Below the pieces are notes generated by a model. It was not told the origin of the DNA. It did no database searches and worked only from the letters and a program-made list of their open reading frames with translations. A stretch of DNA of 36,320 nucleotides from Microcaldota archaeon (GTDB taxonomy: Archaea; Micrarchaeota; Micrarchaeia; Norongarragalinales; JAPLXB01), in NCBI GenBank assembly GCA_026396285.1, contig JAPLXB010000043.1, positions 1 to 36,320 on the forward strand, written 5' to 3'. Positions 21,271 to 29,163 of the stretch are shown here, piece by piece. Within the stretch, counting starts at the first letter, position 1; each line of letters starts with the position of its first letter. The translations under genes were made by a program, and so were the position numbers.

Positions 21271-21939
21271 TCACTTCACGAGCTCGAACACGCCCCGCCT
21301 CTTTTCAATCGCTTCCCCCTTCTCCTTCATCACTTGGAGGAGCGCGGTGCATGCTTGCTCGCTGAGCTTCAGGCCTGCTGAAATCTCGGCCATTGGAAGC
21401 GGCTTGCCTGCGATTGCCTTCGCGATCCTCGGGGAGAACGCAGTATAAAACTGTCGTGAAACTATATAAAACTTCTTGTCAAAACCGCGCACTCCGAAAA
21501 AAACCCCGTCCCGGATTTTCCTCTCAAGCAGCACCGAAGCCTCGCGCGCATCAGCCTCCTGCTCAATCACGAGATAACCCTTGGTTTCAAGGAGTTTTTC
21601 TGCGTCAACAGCGCCCGCGCCCTTCACCCACTCGGCGCCGCTTTTCCCGGCTCCGCCTGCCTCAAATTCCTTGGTTGCAGCGCCGCCTCCCATTGGACCA
21701 ATCGCGGCAATGCCCTCGGCCGCCGCATCCCCTGCCTGTTGTGGGGAAAGTTTTTTCGCCAACTGCGCGACCACGCCCGCTTTTGCCATTCCGCCGAGGC
21801 TGTCCCTGTTAATCATGAGGAAAACGCCCGGCTCCAACTGGAGGAACTCGTACTCGTCCCCTTCCCTTGCGCCCGACGACTTCCTGAGCGACTCGGGCAG
21901 CACTATCGCGAGCACTTCGCCGTGTTTGAAGAAACGCAT
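21271..21939 (-). CDS. AbrB/SpoVT-type DNA-binding protein with C-terminal winged helix
   Basis: 222 aa. Residues 1-45 form a swapped-hairpin AbrB domain (FKHGEVLAIVLPESLRKSSG, AREGDEYEFLQLEPGVFLMI). A Gly/Ala-rich linker follows (about 65-105). The C-terminal half has a DUF-like alpha/beta segment (YLVIEQEADAREASVLLERK) and a winged-helix-like end (LSEQACTALLQVMKEKGEAI, EKRRGVFELVK). Probably a transcription factor. ATG at 21939 follows GGTGGGGTTTGC. Third gene of the AMMECR1 operon, and may regulate it (inference). Confidence 0.72.
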   Translation of the reverse strand: MRFFKHGEVLAIVLPESLRKSSGAREGDEYEFLQLEPGVFLMINRDSLGGMAKAGVVAQLAKKLSPQQAGDAAAEGIAAIGPMGGGAATKEFEAGGAGKSGAEWVKGAGAVDAEKLLETKGYLVIEQEADAREASVLLERKIRDGVFFGVRGFDKKFYIVSRQFYTAFSPRIAKAIAGKPLPMAEISAGLKLSEQACTALLQVMKEKGEAIEKRRGVFELVK

Positions 21940-21996
21940 GCAAACCCCACCGCAATTCATTGAAGGGGCGAAATATAATACTGCACGCCCCTGCCT

Positions 21997-22536
21997 TCAC
22001 TTTCCGGAAGCCAGGAATTCCCTGACCTGCTTGTCCGCCTCTTTTGCGCCCTTCGTTTTCGCGAGAAGAGTTTTGACAATCAACTCCTCCTTCGGAGTCA
22101 GTTTCGCCGGCTTGTCGGCGGGGGAAAAAATTTTCTTGAACTGGGCGCGCGAAACCGGCCACGTTTCGCCCTCTTCCTCTGGCTGCGGCTCCTCAAAATC
22201 TTTTATGCGTAGGTAGCCGAATTTCTCGTTCAGCCTTATCGCGGCCCGGTTTCCGGGGTCGGTGTGGGTCAGGTGAATTACTTCGCGCCCGCTTCTCCGC
22301 GCCACTTCGGAGAGGATGCGCTGCATGCCCCCAAAAACCGCGCTCCCGCGCTTTTTTCCCTGGTGCCGGGAACAGAAGCGCAGGTAACCGCTTGAAAGGA
22401 CCAGTCCCTTGCCGGTTTCTGCCAGATAAGGGAGTTCATAATGCCCGCACTCGTTTCCCGCCCTGCAACGGTGGCCGGCCAGCATCAGCCGCACCGGCCG
22501 CGAACCGCCGCCTTCTTTAATGAGTTCGAGAGCCAT
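21997..22536 (-). CDS. GNAT-like acetyltransferase with N-terminal Cys/His cluster
   Basis: 179 aa. The N-terminal part carries GHRCRAGNECGHYE and RFCSRHQG, a Cys/His set that could bind zinc. The middle resembles GNAT motif A/B: GGMQRILSEVARRSG, then THTDPGNRAAIRLNEKFGYL. The C-terminal ~50 residues are Lys/Glu-rich. Acceptor unknown. ATG at 22536 follows GGTGATTTCA. Second gene of the operon headed by AMMECR1, 61 nt downstream of it. Confidence 0.65.
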   Translation of the reverse strand: MALELIKEGGGSRPVRLMLAGHRCRAGNECGHYELPYLAETGKGLVLSSGYLRFCSRHQGKKRGSAVFGGMQRILSEVARRSGREVIHLTHTDPGNRAAIRLNEKFGYLRIKDFEEPQPEEEGETWPVSRAQFKKIFSPADKPAKLTPKEELIVKTLLAKTKGAKEADKQVREFLASGK

Positions 22537-22597
22537 TGAAATCACCGGAACCCGCTGCCCGCAAATTATGTTGCATTCAAGGAATTTATAGATTCCT

Positions 22598-23194
22598 TCA
22601 CCGGCGTTTTTCAACGACCGCCCCGCCCGGCGACTCCTCGGAAAAAACCCGGGCCGCGAACCTGAACAACTTCGCACCCTTGCCAAGCCACGCGTCCGGC
22701 GGCAACCCCGCCTTCAAGCACACTTGGTTAAGGAATTCCCTTGAATCCAGATTGAATTCAACCGCCACCTGCGGCAAGAGGAGGCCCCCGGAACCGGCGC
22801 ATTCGATGACGAGCCCGTGCTTCCCGACAATGACTTGTTTTTGATAACCGGCAGCAGGCGGCTTTAGGCGCTCCAGCGGAGACAGCACGCTCACTTCAAC
22901 CACTATTTTTCCCAGTTCCCCGCGCCCAACCGGAGGAAACCGGTAGTCCCCGAACGCCGCCTCGACAGCGGCCGCAGCCACTGCCTCATCCAACGGCATC
23001 ACTGGCTGGACGAACCCGATGCATCCCCGTAACTCCCTTCCCGGGTGCGCGGTTACCGTGACAAACGCGCCTGCTTTTTTGAACTTTGCCGCTGGTTTCT
23101 GTTGCTTAAAGTCGCACTTCGTTCCATTCAATTTGCACTGGATTGCGCGGCGCGCGAGGCGGACCAGGAACGTTCCCTGTTTCAGCGAAAGCAT
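22598..23194 (-). CDS. AMMECR1-domain protein
   Basis: 198 aa. The invariant LRGCIGF motif is at residues 55-61, followed by DEAVAAAAVEAAFGDYRFPP and VVEVSVLSPLERL, all typical of the AMMECR1 family. The LRGCIG cluster lines a conserved pocket; the biochemical role is unknown, though a nucleic-acid or radical-chemistry link has been proposed for relatives. Leaderless: the ATG at 23194 is 26.5 nt from the centre of the palindromic TATA at 23218-23223. Heads the four-gene minus operon down to 20924. Confidence 0.9.
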   Translation of the reverse strand: MLSLKQGTFLVRLARRAIQCKLNGTKCDFKQQKPAAKFKKAGAFVTVTAHPGRELRGCIGFVQPVMPLDEAVAAAAVEAAFGDYRFPPVGRGELGKIVVEVSVLSPLERLKPPAAGYQKQVIVGKHGLVIECAGSGGLLLPQVAVEFNLDSREFLNQVCLKAGLPPDAWLGKGAKLFRFAARVFSEESPGGAVVEKRR

Positions 23195-23214
23195 TATGAC
23201 AGTTGGGGGCGCGC

Positions 23215-23226
23215 GGGTTTAAATCC
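23215..23226. promoter_or_regulatory. Symmetric TATA box shared by two leaderless divergent genes
   Basis: GGGTTTAAATCC with TTTAAA at 23218-23223, centre 23220.5. The minus ATG (A at 23194) and the plus ATG (A at 23247) are each exactly 26.5 nt away, with no ribosome site on either side. One element appears to direct two leaderless transcripts. Confidence 0.65.
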
Positions 23227-23246
23227 TTGGCCGGCCCGATTTGCCC

Positions 23247-23885
23247 ATGGCGCGGATTGCGATAATCGCGAACGAGCACCCGAACGAGGTCGTTGCACAG
23301 CACCACGCGCGCAAAGTCGCGGAAATCCTGCGCGAGGCCGGGCACGACGTCGTATACTACAAGCATCCTTTTGAGAAGACTGCGCTGGGAATCGCTTCCA
23401 AGGCAAAAGAACTCGGGCCCAACCAGGTTGAGGAAAGGAAAAAACTCGTGAAGGTGACCAAGGAAATCCCGCGGTCCCTTGACTTGGCGCAGGAAGTGAG
23501 GAAAAAAGCCGGAGCGGATTACGCATACAATTTCCACGCAACGCCGTCTATCGACGCGGTTTTTTCAAACAAAAAAGTAGGGTTCCTGCCAGAATCCAAG
23601 GTGGGAATCGTTGAAGTTCCCGCGGTTTTCACGGAATTGAAGCGCGGTGGAAAAAACGCGGAGGCGTTTTTCGAGCTATTGAAGGAAACGAATGCCAAAG
23701 AGGTACGGCCCCTGTCCGCTCCAGCCAGGTTGTCTTATTACTTGAAGAGAACCACCCCGTTGAAAATGAACGAGGAATACCTTTCCCCGGAGATTTCCAA
23801 CGAAATCGCCAAGGAAATCCTGGCGCACGTGAAGGAGAGCGAGGCGCTTAAGCACGCGCCGCCCAAGCCCTTGAAAAAATTCTAA
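23247..23885 (+). CDS. Possible M14-type (aspartoacylase/AstE-like) zinc hydrolase
   Basis: 212 aa. IIANEHPNEVVAQHHA has the HxxE spacing of M14 carboxypeptidase-like zinc sites (H11, E14 within HPNE), and NFHATPS at about residue 97 could supply the third zinc ligand, as in DLHTT of aspartoacylases. A later VPAVFTELKRG may hold the catalytic glutamate. Much smaller than typical members, so the assignment is tentative. Leaderless start at 23247 (a TTG two codons upstream is unlikely). Alone on its transcript before the surface-protein gene. Confidence 0.55.
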   Translation: MARIAIIANEHPNEVVAQHHARKVAEILREAGHDVVYYKHPFEKTALGIASKAKELGPNQVEERKKLVKVTKEIPRSLDLAQEVRKKAGADYAYNFHATPSIDAVFSNKKVGFLPESKVGIVEVPAVFTELKRGGKNAEAFFELLKETNAKEVRPLSAPARLSYYLKRTTPLKMNEEYLSPEISNEIAKEILAHVKESEALKHAPPKPLKKF

Positions 23886-23901
23886 GGAGTAGAATTTTTC
23901 T

Positions 23902-23927
23902 AAAACCCGGGTTTTGTTTTTTAACCG
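23902..23927 (+). promoter_or_regulatory. 14-bp perfect palindrome and TATA box before the surface-protein gene
   Basis: AAAACCCGGGTTTT (23902-23915) is a perfect palindrome immediately followed by the TATA candidate GTTTTTTAACC (23916-23926), 24 nt from the ATG at 23946. It could be an operator. Alternatively, with the T-run after it, it could act as terminator of the upstream gene. Confidence 0.45.
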
Positions 23928-23945
23928 CCTTCTTTTCATCCCACC

Positions 23946-26900
23946 ATGAGGCGCGCCGCGTTCCTTGCAGTCGTTCTCCTTTTTTCGTCGTTTTCCGGCG
24001 CGTGGTTCGCGGAATTCTCCTACCGCCTGCCGCCGGAGTACCCGGACACCTGGTACCTCTATCTGCTTCCCCAGTCATGCAGCGCGTTTGAAGGCGCGAA
24101 AATCATTTTCCCCAAGGGCGTGGAGGAAAAAGAGTTTTCCGGCGCGCTGGCCGAGGGGATTGAAGCCAACAAGTGGCTCGCCGAAGCCGGGAAGAGCGCG
24201 TGGTGGCAGCGTAATTTCCTCGGCGGCGACCTGGTTTCGCGCAGGTACTTCTACGGCCAAATGTCCGCCGAATGCTTTGCCGCCGGCGCGGAGGCGCTCA
24301 GGCACGCGGTCGCGGCAGCGCAGGCGGGACTCGGCGGCGTGGACTCGGTGCTGAAGGAATTGGATGGCCTGGTTGGCGACGGCACAGGCACCTCTGCCGC
24401 GGCAGTGATGGCTGAGGCAAGGGAAGCGGCGCTGCTGGTTGAGGAAAAAACCGGGGGCGAGAAAGGGGTCGGCCCGCGCCTCGTGCGCGCAGCCGGCGCC
24501 TTGGACGGCGTCTGGGCCGGGTTCAGCAACAGGACCGTCGGCAGCGGCGGCGTGATTGCTGTAATCAACGAGCTCGCCGGCGAAAACAGCCTCTTGGGCG
24601 AGGAAATCGTTTTGGCGAGGAAGGCGAATAAGGCCGTGGGGGAACTCGTTGACGAATACGCCGCGCTGAAGGAGGATTGGGCGAGAAAGTCGCTGGAAGT
24701 GAAAATCAGGTGGGGCGAAGTGGATGCAATGCGCTTGTGGGCCGTGGGCGAGACTAGCATGTTTTTCGACGAATGGACCGAGGTAGTTGGCAGCGAATAC
24801 GGCGTCGGCTCGTTCCGGGAAAGCATCGGCAAGATAAGCGCGGCGCGCGAGGAGGCGGACAGGCTTTCTTCCCTGGCAGGGGATAAAATGCAGGCGAAGA
24901 AGCGCGGATACTATTCTGATGCCATGCGCCTGCTGCAGGAGGCGGCGGGAAGGCTTGACGATGCCGTGGCGGAAACGGTCTTGCTTGCCGACCGGAGCGC
25001 GGCCCTTGACGGCAAGGCGGAACAGAAGACGAAGACTGCCTTCATTGAGGCAGAGGCGGCTGCCGACGCCGCCGAACTCTCCAACCCGCGGGCGTCGGCG
25101 AAGGCGCGGGAAATGCTCGGCGCCGAGGAGAAGAAAATCCGGGAAATGAATTCGGCTGCGCGGGGCGACCGCATCAATTTCTTCATCAAGGAAATCCGCG
25201 CACTCGGGGAAATCGGGAAACAGGCTGGCGGGATTGAAGCCGTGGAGGAGGAGAAGGCGCGGGCAGTTGAGAAAATCAACCGCGTGAAGGAAATGGTTTC
25301 CGAGGCCGAGGGCGACGGGCTTGAAACCGGTTACGAGAGTGAAAGGCTGCGGGCCATTGAATACGCTGTACTGAAGGCTGGCGCGGACGAGGAGTCGGCC
25401 CAGGTTCTTTCCGTGCTTGGCAAGGACCTGGACGGCATTTCGGACGGCGTGGTGGCTGATGCTGTTGAAAAATACGGCGCGCTTTTGGAAGGGTATTGGG
25501 AGCGCGTGAAAAAAATGGACTCCCTCCTTACCGCTGACGAGCGGCTGCGCGTGGCGGGTGTGGAAAAGTTTTTCCCGGGCGGCGCTCTTGACGCGCGGGC
25601 TGCAATTGGGTCGCTGGCCGAAACGCGGCGCCTGCTTGAAGGAATCCTGTCGCGCGCGGAGGCGAACGCGCCACAGGCGCTGAAAAGGCACTTGGAGGAG
25701 GGAATGGCGTTTTCCGAGTCCGTCGGCCTCGTGCGGTTGGGCGAGAAAACAGAAATCACCGCGGAATTCGCGGCGCGGAACGAGCTGCCTCTTGAATACG
25801 GCGGCGAAATCGCGTTGTCCGCGCCGGTCCTTCCCGCCGATTTCGTGGCGGATGAGAAAAGCGGGGCGGTGCGCGTGGCCGGCGGAACGGTTTACGTTTC
25901 CGGCGTGGCGGAGGGCGCAGAGTACTCGTTCAAGGGAAGGTATTACGAAACCGTGGCGGAGACGGAAAAGGAAACCGAGGCCACGGAGCGGGCGACCGAA
26001 CGCGAGGCGGTGAAGAGGATTGAAATCGTTTTTTCCTCCACGCGCGAAGCGAAGGTGCTGGTTGAAAAGGAATTCGGTTTCCCGGCGCGCTTCAGCGTCT
26101 CCTCGGACAGGGTTTTTTCATGGGACTCCGAGGCGAACGGGGGCGGGAGCCGGGTCGCGGCAGTGGTGAACGCCGCCAAGGGCGAAAACAAGGTCGTCGT
26201 GCGTTATTCCATTGATGAACCTTTTGAAGCCAGCGAGGAGACGCTCGGGGGGAACAATTCGCTTTCGTTCCGCGTCGTTTTCCGGAACAGGTACGTTGAC
26301 TTGGACGGGGTTGAACTGCGTTACGCGAGGGAAATCGCGTGCGGCGAACGCGTCGCGGTTTCCGGGCTCGAGGGCAGTGCGCGGTACGGGAACGGTTTCG
26401 TAAGCGCTGAATTCCGCGTGCCTTGGTTCCAGAAAGGCGACGAGAAAAGCGCGGAAATAACGGTTTCATGCGCTTCGCTCGAGGCCGCCGCGGCCGCTAA
26501 AATCGCTTCAGTGGAAAAGATGATGGCTGCGCTCAATGACTCGGTCCTGTTCCAGATACTTGCCGGTGACCTTGTGGCGGCGCGCAACGCGTTCGCTGGA
26601 AAGGATTTTGCCCGCGCGATCGCGATAGGGGATGGGATTGAGGAAAAAATCACGGCAACGGGAAAAGGGGCTGGCGGGGCGGTTGAAGCCGAGGCAAACA
26701 AATTGGCCGCCGCGTGCGGGGAACTGGTTCAAAAAGGGCTGGCGGTTGATTCCGCCCAAGCGGCCATTGCGCTGGCAAACGAGGCCCTTGGGCTCGCCGG
26801 CGAGGGCGACGATGCGGGAGCGTGGAAAAAAATCTCCGACGCGCGGGCCGTTCTCGAAAAGCGCGCCAGCGAAACAGTCGACGACGCCAGGAAACAGGGT

Positions 26901-27641
26901 GCAAAAGCAGGTGAACTGGCCGAGTTGGCCGGCTTCGCGGCGCTCGGCAAGTGGGCCGAGTTTTTCGGAAAAGCCGGCGAAGTCACTGCACGAATCGCGG
27001 CTGACGCCGCGGTTTTGGAAAAAGAGGCCGCGGACAAGAAGGCGCTGTTCGCCGACTATGACAAGCAGAGGGAGGCGGTTGCCGCGGCGGCCGCGGCTTT
27101 TGCAACCGCTTTCTGGGTGCCGGAAGACGGCGGCGCGGCTGCGGCGAGGAAAAAATCCCTGCTCTACGTCGAGGGAGGCAAGCGCGCTGACGCGGCACAA
27201 AAGGCAACGGGCAAACTTGATTCGGCGTGGGCCGCGATGGAGTCCGGGGAGTTCAATAAGTATTCGACGGCGTTCATCCAGTCGACAATTGCTGACTTGG
27301 AAGCGGCGCGCAGCGGCCTTGAGGAAACCGCGGGCGAGATGGGCGACCGGGCAGGGGAGGAATTGAAGCTGGCGGGGGAGAAGCAGAAGCAGTTCGGTTC
27401 CCCGGACACCGGGAAAACGCTCGCGGAGGCGGAGGACGCGCTGGGGGAAAACAAGTTCTTTTACTCGTATTTTCTTGCGTCGGGAATGGAAAGAACGGTG
27501 TTGGGAATGACCGGTGAAGCGGCTGCCGCCGGCGCCGGGGACGGGTTTTACTGGCTCTTGGGCGCGTTCGGTTTGGCCGCGCTCGCCGGGCTTGTTTACG
27601 TGTTTTCCGTCCGCAAGGGCAAGGAATTAAAGGAACTGTAA
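23946..27641 (+). CDS. Large membrane-anchored cell-surface protein (helical / beta / helical)
   Basis: 1231 aa. Signal peptide at 1-19 (AAFLAVVLLFSSFSGAW). A long Ala/Glu/Lys-rich helical region with coiled-coil stretches runs to about residue 600. About residues 600-860 are beta-rich, Ig/CARDB-like (TEITAEFAARNELPL, RFSVSSDRVFSW, NSLSFRVVFRNRYVDLD). A second helical region runs to about 1190, then a C-terminal transmembrane anchor (WLLGAFGLAALAGLVYVFSV) and a short basic tail. The bulk is therefore outside the cell. Cysteines are few. No enzymatic motif or family seen; likely an adhesin-like or envelope-organising stalk. Probably leaderless. The CYTH-like gene follows after 21 nt. Confidence 0.85.
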   Translation: MRRAAFLAVVLLFSSFSGAWFAEFSYRLPPEYPDTWYLYLLPQSCSAFEGAKIIFPKGVEEKEFSGALAEGIEANKWLAEAGKSAWWQRNFLGGDLVSRRYFYGQMSAECFAAGAEALRHAVAAAQAGLGGVDSVLKELDGLVGDGTGTSAAAVMAEAREAALLVEEKTGGEKGVGPRLVRAAGALDGVWAGFSNRTVGSGGVIAVINELAGENSLLGEEIVLARKANKAVGELVDEYAALKEDWARKSLEVKIRWGEVDAMRLWAVGETSMFFDEWTEVVGSEYGVGSFRESIGKISAAREEADRLSSLAGDKMQAKKRGYYSDAMRLLQEAAGRLDDAVAETVLLADRSAALDGKAEQKTKTAFIEAEAAADAAELSNPRASAKAREMLGAEEKKIREMNSAARGDRINFFIKEIRALGEIGKQAGGIEAVEEEKARAVEKINRVKEMVSEAEGDGLETGYESERLRAIEYAVLKAGADEESAQVLSVLGKDLDGISDGVVADAVEKYGALLEGYWERVKKMDSLLTADERLRVAGVEKFFPGGALDARAAIGSLAETRRLLEGILSRAEANAPQALKRHLEEGMAFSESVGLVRLGEKTEITAEFAARNELPLEYGGEIALSAPVLPADFVADEKSGAVRVAGGTVYVSGVAEGAEYSFKGRYYETVAETEKETEATERATEREAVKRIEIVFSSTREAKVLVEKEFGFPARFSVSSDRVFSWDSEANGGGSRVAAVVNAAKGENKVVVRYSIDEPFEASEETLGGNNSLSFRVVFRNRYVDLDGVELRYAREIACGERVAVSGLEGSARYGNGFVSAEFRVPWFQKGDEKSAEITVSCASLEAAAAAKIASVEKMMAALNDSVLFQILAGDLVAARNAFAGKDFARAIAIGDGIEEKITATGKGAGGAVEAEANKLAAACGELVQKGLAVDSAQAAIALANEALGLAGEGDDAGAWKKISDARAVLEKRASETVDDARKQGAKAGELAELAGFAALGKWAEFFGKAGEVTARIAADAAVLEKEAADKKALFADYDKQREAVAAAAAAFATAFWVPEDGGAAAARKKSLLYVEGGKRADAAQKATGKLDSAWAAMESGEFNKYSTAFIQSTIADLEAARSGLEETAGEMGDRAGEELKLAGEKQKQFGSPDTGKTLAEAEDALGENKFFYSYFLASGMERTVLGMTGEAAAAGAGDGFYWLLGAFGLAALAGLVYVFSVRKGKELKEL

Positions 27642-27662
27642 GGTGATGCTTCCGGGTTTTGC

Positions 27663-28316
27663 ATGCCAGCGAAGTTCGACCTTGAAGTGTTGCGGGACTT
27701 TTTCCTCGGCAAAAAGAAGAGGAAGCCGCCGGTGCACGAACTGAAGTGGAAGCTCCCGGAAGAGCGGCTGACGGCGCCGGTCGAGGACGCCGAGGACCTC
27801 GTTGGCAAGATGAAGAAGCACGGCCGGTTCATTGGCGGCGGCGAGTTCCTGGACGAGGTGCACGCCAAGCAATACGGCGAGGGAGTTTACTCGTATTTCA
27901 TCGTACGCACCGACAAGAAGACCCAAAAAGAGAAAATAATCGCGGACGCTTACATGCTGCGCGAGGAGGAGAAGCTCGGGATGGAAGTGGAAAGCGCCTA
28001 CGAGATAGCGGAGAACCTGGATGAAATCGGGTACAAGACTATTTTTTCAAGGGAAGTGACAGTGTGGTCGTTTTTGTCAGGGGCGCTGGCAGTCAATGTC
28101 TACAGCGTGACCGGCTTCGGCGACTTCGTCGAAGTCTCGCTCCCGGCGACCAAGCTGGATGCCGTTAGGAAGAAGAACGAGGAGCAGGCGCAGAAGCTGT
28201 TCGAGAAACTTGGGATAAAAAAAGAGGAACTCGTCCCAACTGACGCAATCACCCTCCAATATACTGTGATGATGCAGCAGGCCGAAGGAGCGGCAGGGCC
28301 CGGCGAAGGCAAATAA
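27663..28316 (+). CDS. CYTH-like protein (tentative)
   Basis: 217 aa, soluble. The pattern REEEKLGMEVESAYEIAENL, DEIGYKTIFSREVTVW, AVNVYSVTGFGDFVEVSLPA and EKLGIKKEELVPTDAITLQY resembles the CYTH barrel (class IV adenylate cyclase/thiamine triphosphatase), where a GF/LG-x-FVEIE strand is followed by a helical end. The N-terminal ExExK signature is not clear, so catalytic status is doubtful. N-terminus basic (FFLGKKKRKPPVHEL). AAGGTGA stands 14 nt upstream of the ATG, a loose spacing. Probably co-transcribed with the surface-protein gene. Convergent with the next gene, 14 nt apart. Confidence 0.5.
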   Translation: MPAKFDLEVLRDFFLGKKKRKPPVHELKWKLPEERLTAPVEDAEDLVGKMKKHGRFIGGGEFLDEVHAKQYGEGVYSYFIVRTDKKTQKEKIIADAYMLREEEKLGMEVESAYEIAENLDEIGYKTIFSREVTVWSFLSGALAVNVYSVTGFGDFVEVSLPATKLDAVRKKNEEQAQKLFEKLGIKKEELVPTDAITLQYTVMMQQAEGAAGPGEGK

Positions 28317-28330
28317 CTGGACAACTGCCC

Positions 28331-28882
28331 TCAGGGCCGGGACGCGAACGCCGCGTAAATCCGCTTCATTTTCCTTTTTGCGGCCGCATTTGCATGAATC
28401 ATGACCACGCCCTGGTGGGGCTGGCCGTATGCCACGAAAGCGCCGGGCGGAGCCAGCAGGACGACTGGAATCACTGCCAAATCCTCTTCCCCCTTGATGA
28501 AAAGCTTTGCCGGCGCCCTTTGCGCCCGCGCCTTTCCGCGGGCTGCGGCGGAAAATATTTTTTTCAGGGCGGAGAAAAGCGCGGGAGTGAGGGTGCCGGA
28601 CGGGTTCGCGGCAGTGGATTTCCTCGCAGGAAAGGATTCCAGGAGTTTTTTTTCGCCAGCGGTGACGGGCTCGCGGAGTTTCCGCAAATCATAGACTGCG
28701 AGGTCGGGGATTATGCGCTTGCGAAGCAGGAGGCATGCGGTCGCGTCGCCGACTGCCGCGATGAACGGCGCCTTGCGCGCCGCCCGTTTTTTGCCCAGGA
28801 ACCGTGCTGCCTCCTGTCCGGTCAACAGTTTTCCCTGCGGCTTGGAGAGAATGACGCGCAGTTCGGGGGTGGCGTGTTTCAT
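28331..28882 (-). CDS. GTP-dependent dephospho-CoA kinase (DUF359)
   Basis: 183 aa. Archaeal last step of coenzyme A synthesis: phosphorylates dephospho-CoA using GTP. Family motifs: FIAAVGDATACLLL, IIPDLAVYDLRKLRE (substrate/metal Asp residues), IKGEEDLAVIPVVLLAP and AYGQPHQGVVMIH. The long frame upstream is not coding; the ATG at 28882 begins the conserved domain. TATA-like ACATTTTTATC at 28909-28920. Confidence 0.9.
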   Translation of the reverse strand: MKHATPELRVILSKPQGKLLTGQEAARFLGKKRAARKAPFIAAVGDATACLLLRKRIIPDLAVYDLRKLREPVTAGEKKLLESFPARKSTAANPSGTLTPALFSALKKIFSAAARGKARAQRAPAKLFIKGEEDLAVIPVVLLAPPGAFVAYGQPHQGVVMIHANAAAKRKMKRIYAAFASRP

Positions 28883-28908
28883 TCTACCATGCCGTGGCCG
28901 TGGAAACG

Positions 28909-28947
28909 ATTGATAAAAATGTTGAAAAAAAATAGGAAAAGAAAAGC
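28909..28947 (-). promoter_or_regulatory. T-rich terminator of the acidic peptide gene and TATA box of dephospho-CoA kinase
   Basis: On the minus strand, CTTTTCTTTTCC then ATTTTTTTTC (28925-28946) follows the acidic peptide stop by about 30 nt. ACATTTTTATCAATC (28908-28922) lies about 34 nt from the kinase ATG. Confidence 0.4.
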
Positions 28948-28974
28948 AATTGAAGCAAATGCCTTGAGGGGGAT

Positions 28975-29067
28975 TTACTCTGATTCCTCCTCCCAGTCGG
29001 AGTCGTCCTCCCACTCCTCTTCCTCTTCCCACTCGTCCTCGCTTTCTCCTGGTTTTTTCTTTGGCAT
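28975..29067 (-). CDS. 30-aa highly acidic, tryptophan-rich small protein
   Basis: MPKKKPGESEDEW, then EEEEEW, EDDSDW, EEESE: a short basic head and an acidic tail with three Trp spaced 6 apart. A strong GAGGTGA ribosome site (29077-29083, 9-nt spacer), a TATA box 52 nt upstream (29116-29122) and a T-rich terminator downstream together mark a true monocistronic gene. Unknown function. The regular W-acidic spacing could fit a short protein-binding peptide or a DNA-mimic-like partner; this is speculation. Confidence 0.72.
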   Translation of the reverse strand: MPKKKPGESEDEWEEEEEWEDDSDWEEESE

Positions 29068-29113
29068 CGCCTTTCTTCACCTCTCTTGAAAATGCAATTG
29101 TTTAATGGAACTG

Positions 29114-29125
29114 GCTTTTAAAGGT
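29114..29125 (-). promoter_or_regulatory. TATA box for the 30-aa acidic protein
   Basis: CCTTTAAAAGCC on the minus strand; predicted transcript start about 29093, leader about 26 nt carrying GAGGTGA. Confidence 0.55.
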
Positions 29126-29163
29126 ATTTACCGGGTTTTTCGGCGCTCCGGAGGCGGAAAAAG

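Noticed and set aside
24075..25691. 538-aa open frame on the minus strand
   Set aside because: Antisense to the 1231-aa surface protein, whose signal peptide, TM anchor and codon pattern are convincing. This frame is Arg/His/Phe-rich without any motif.
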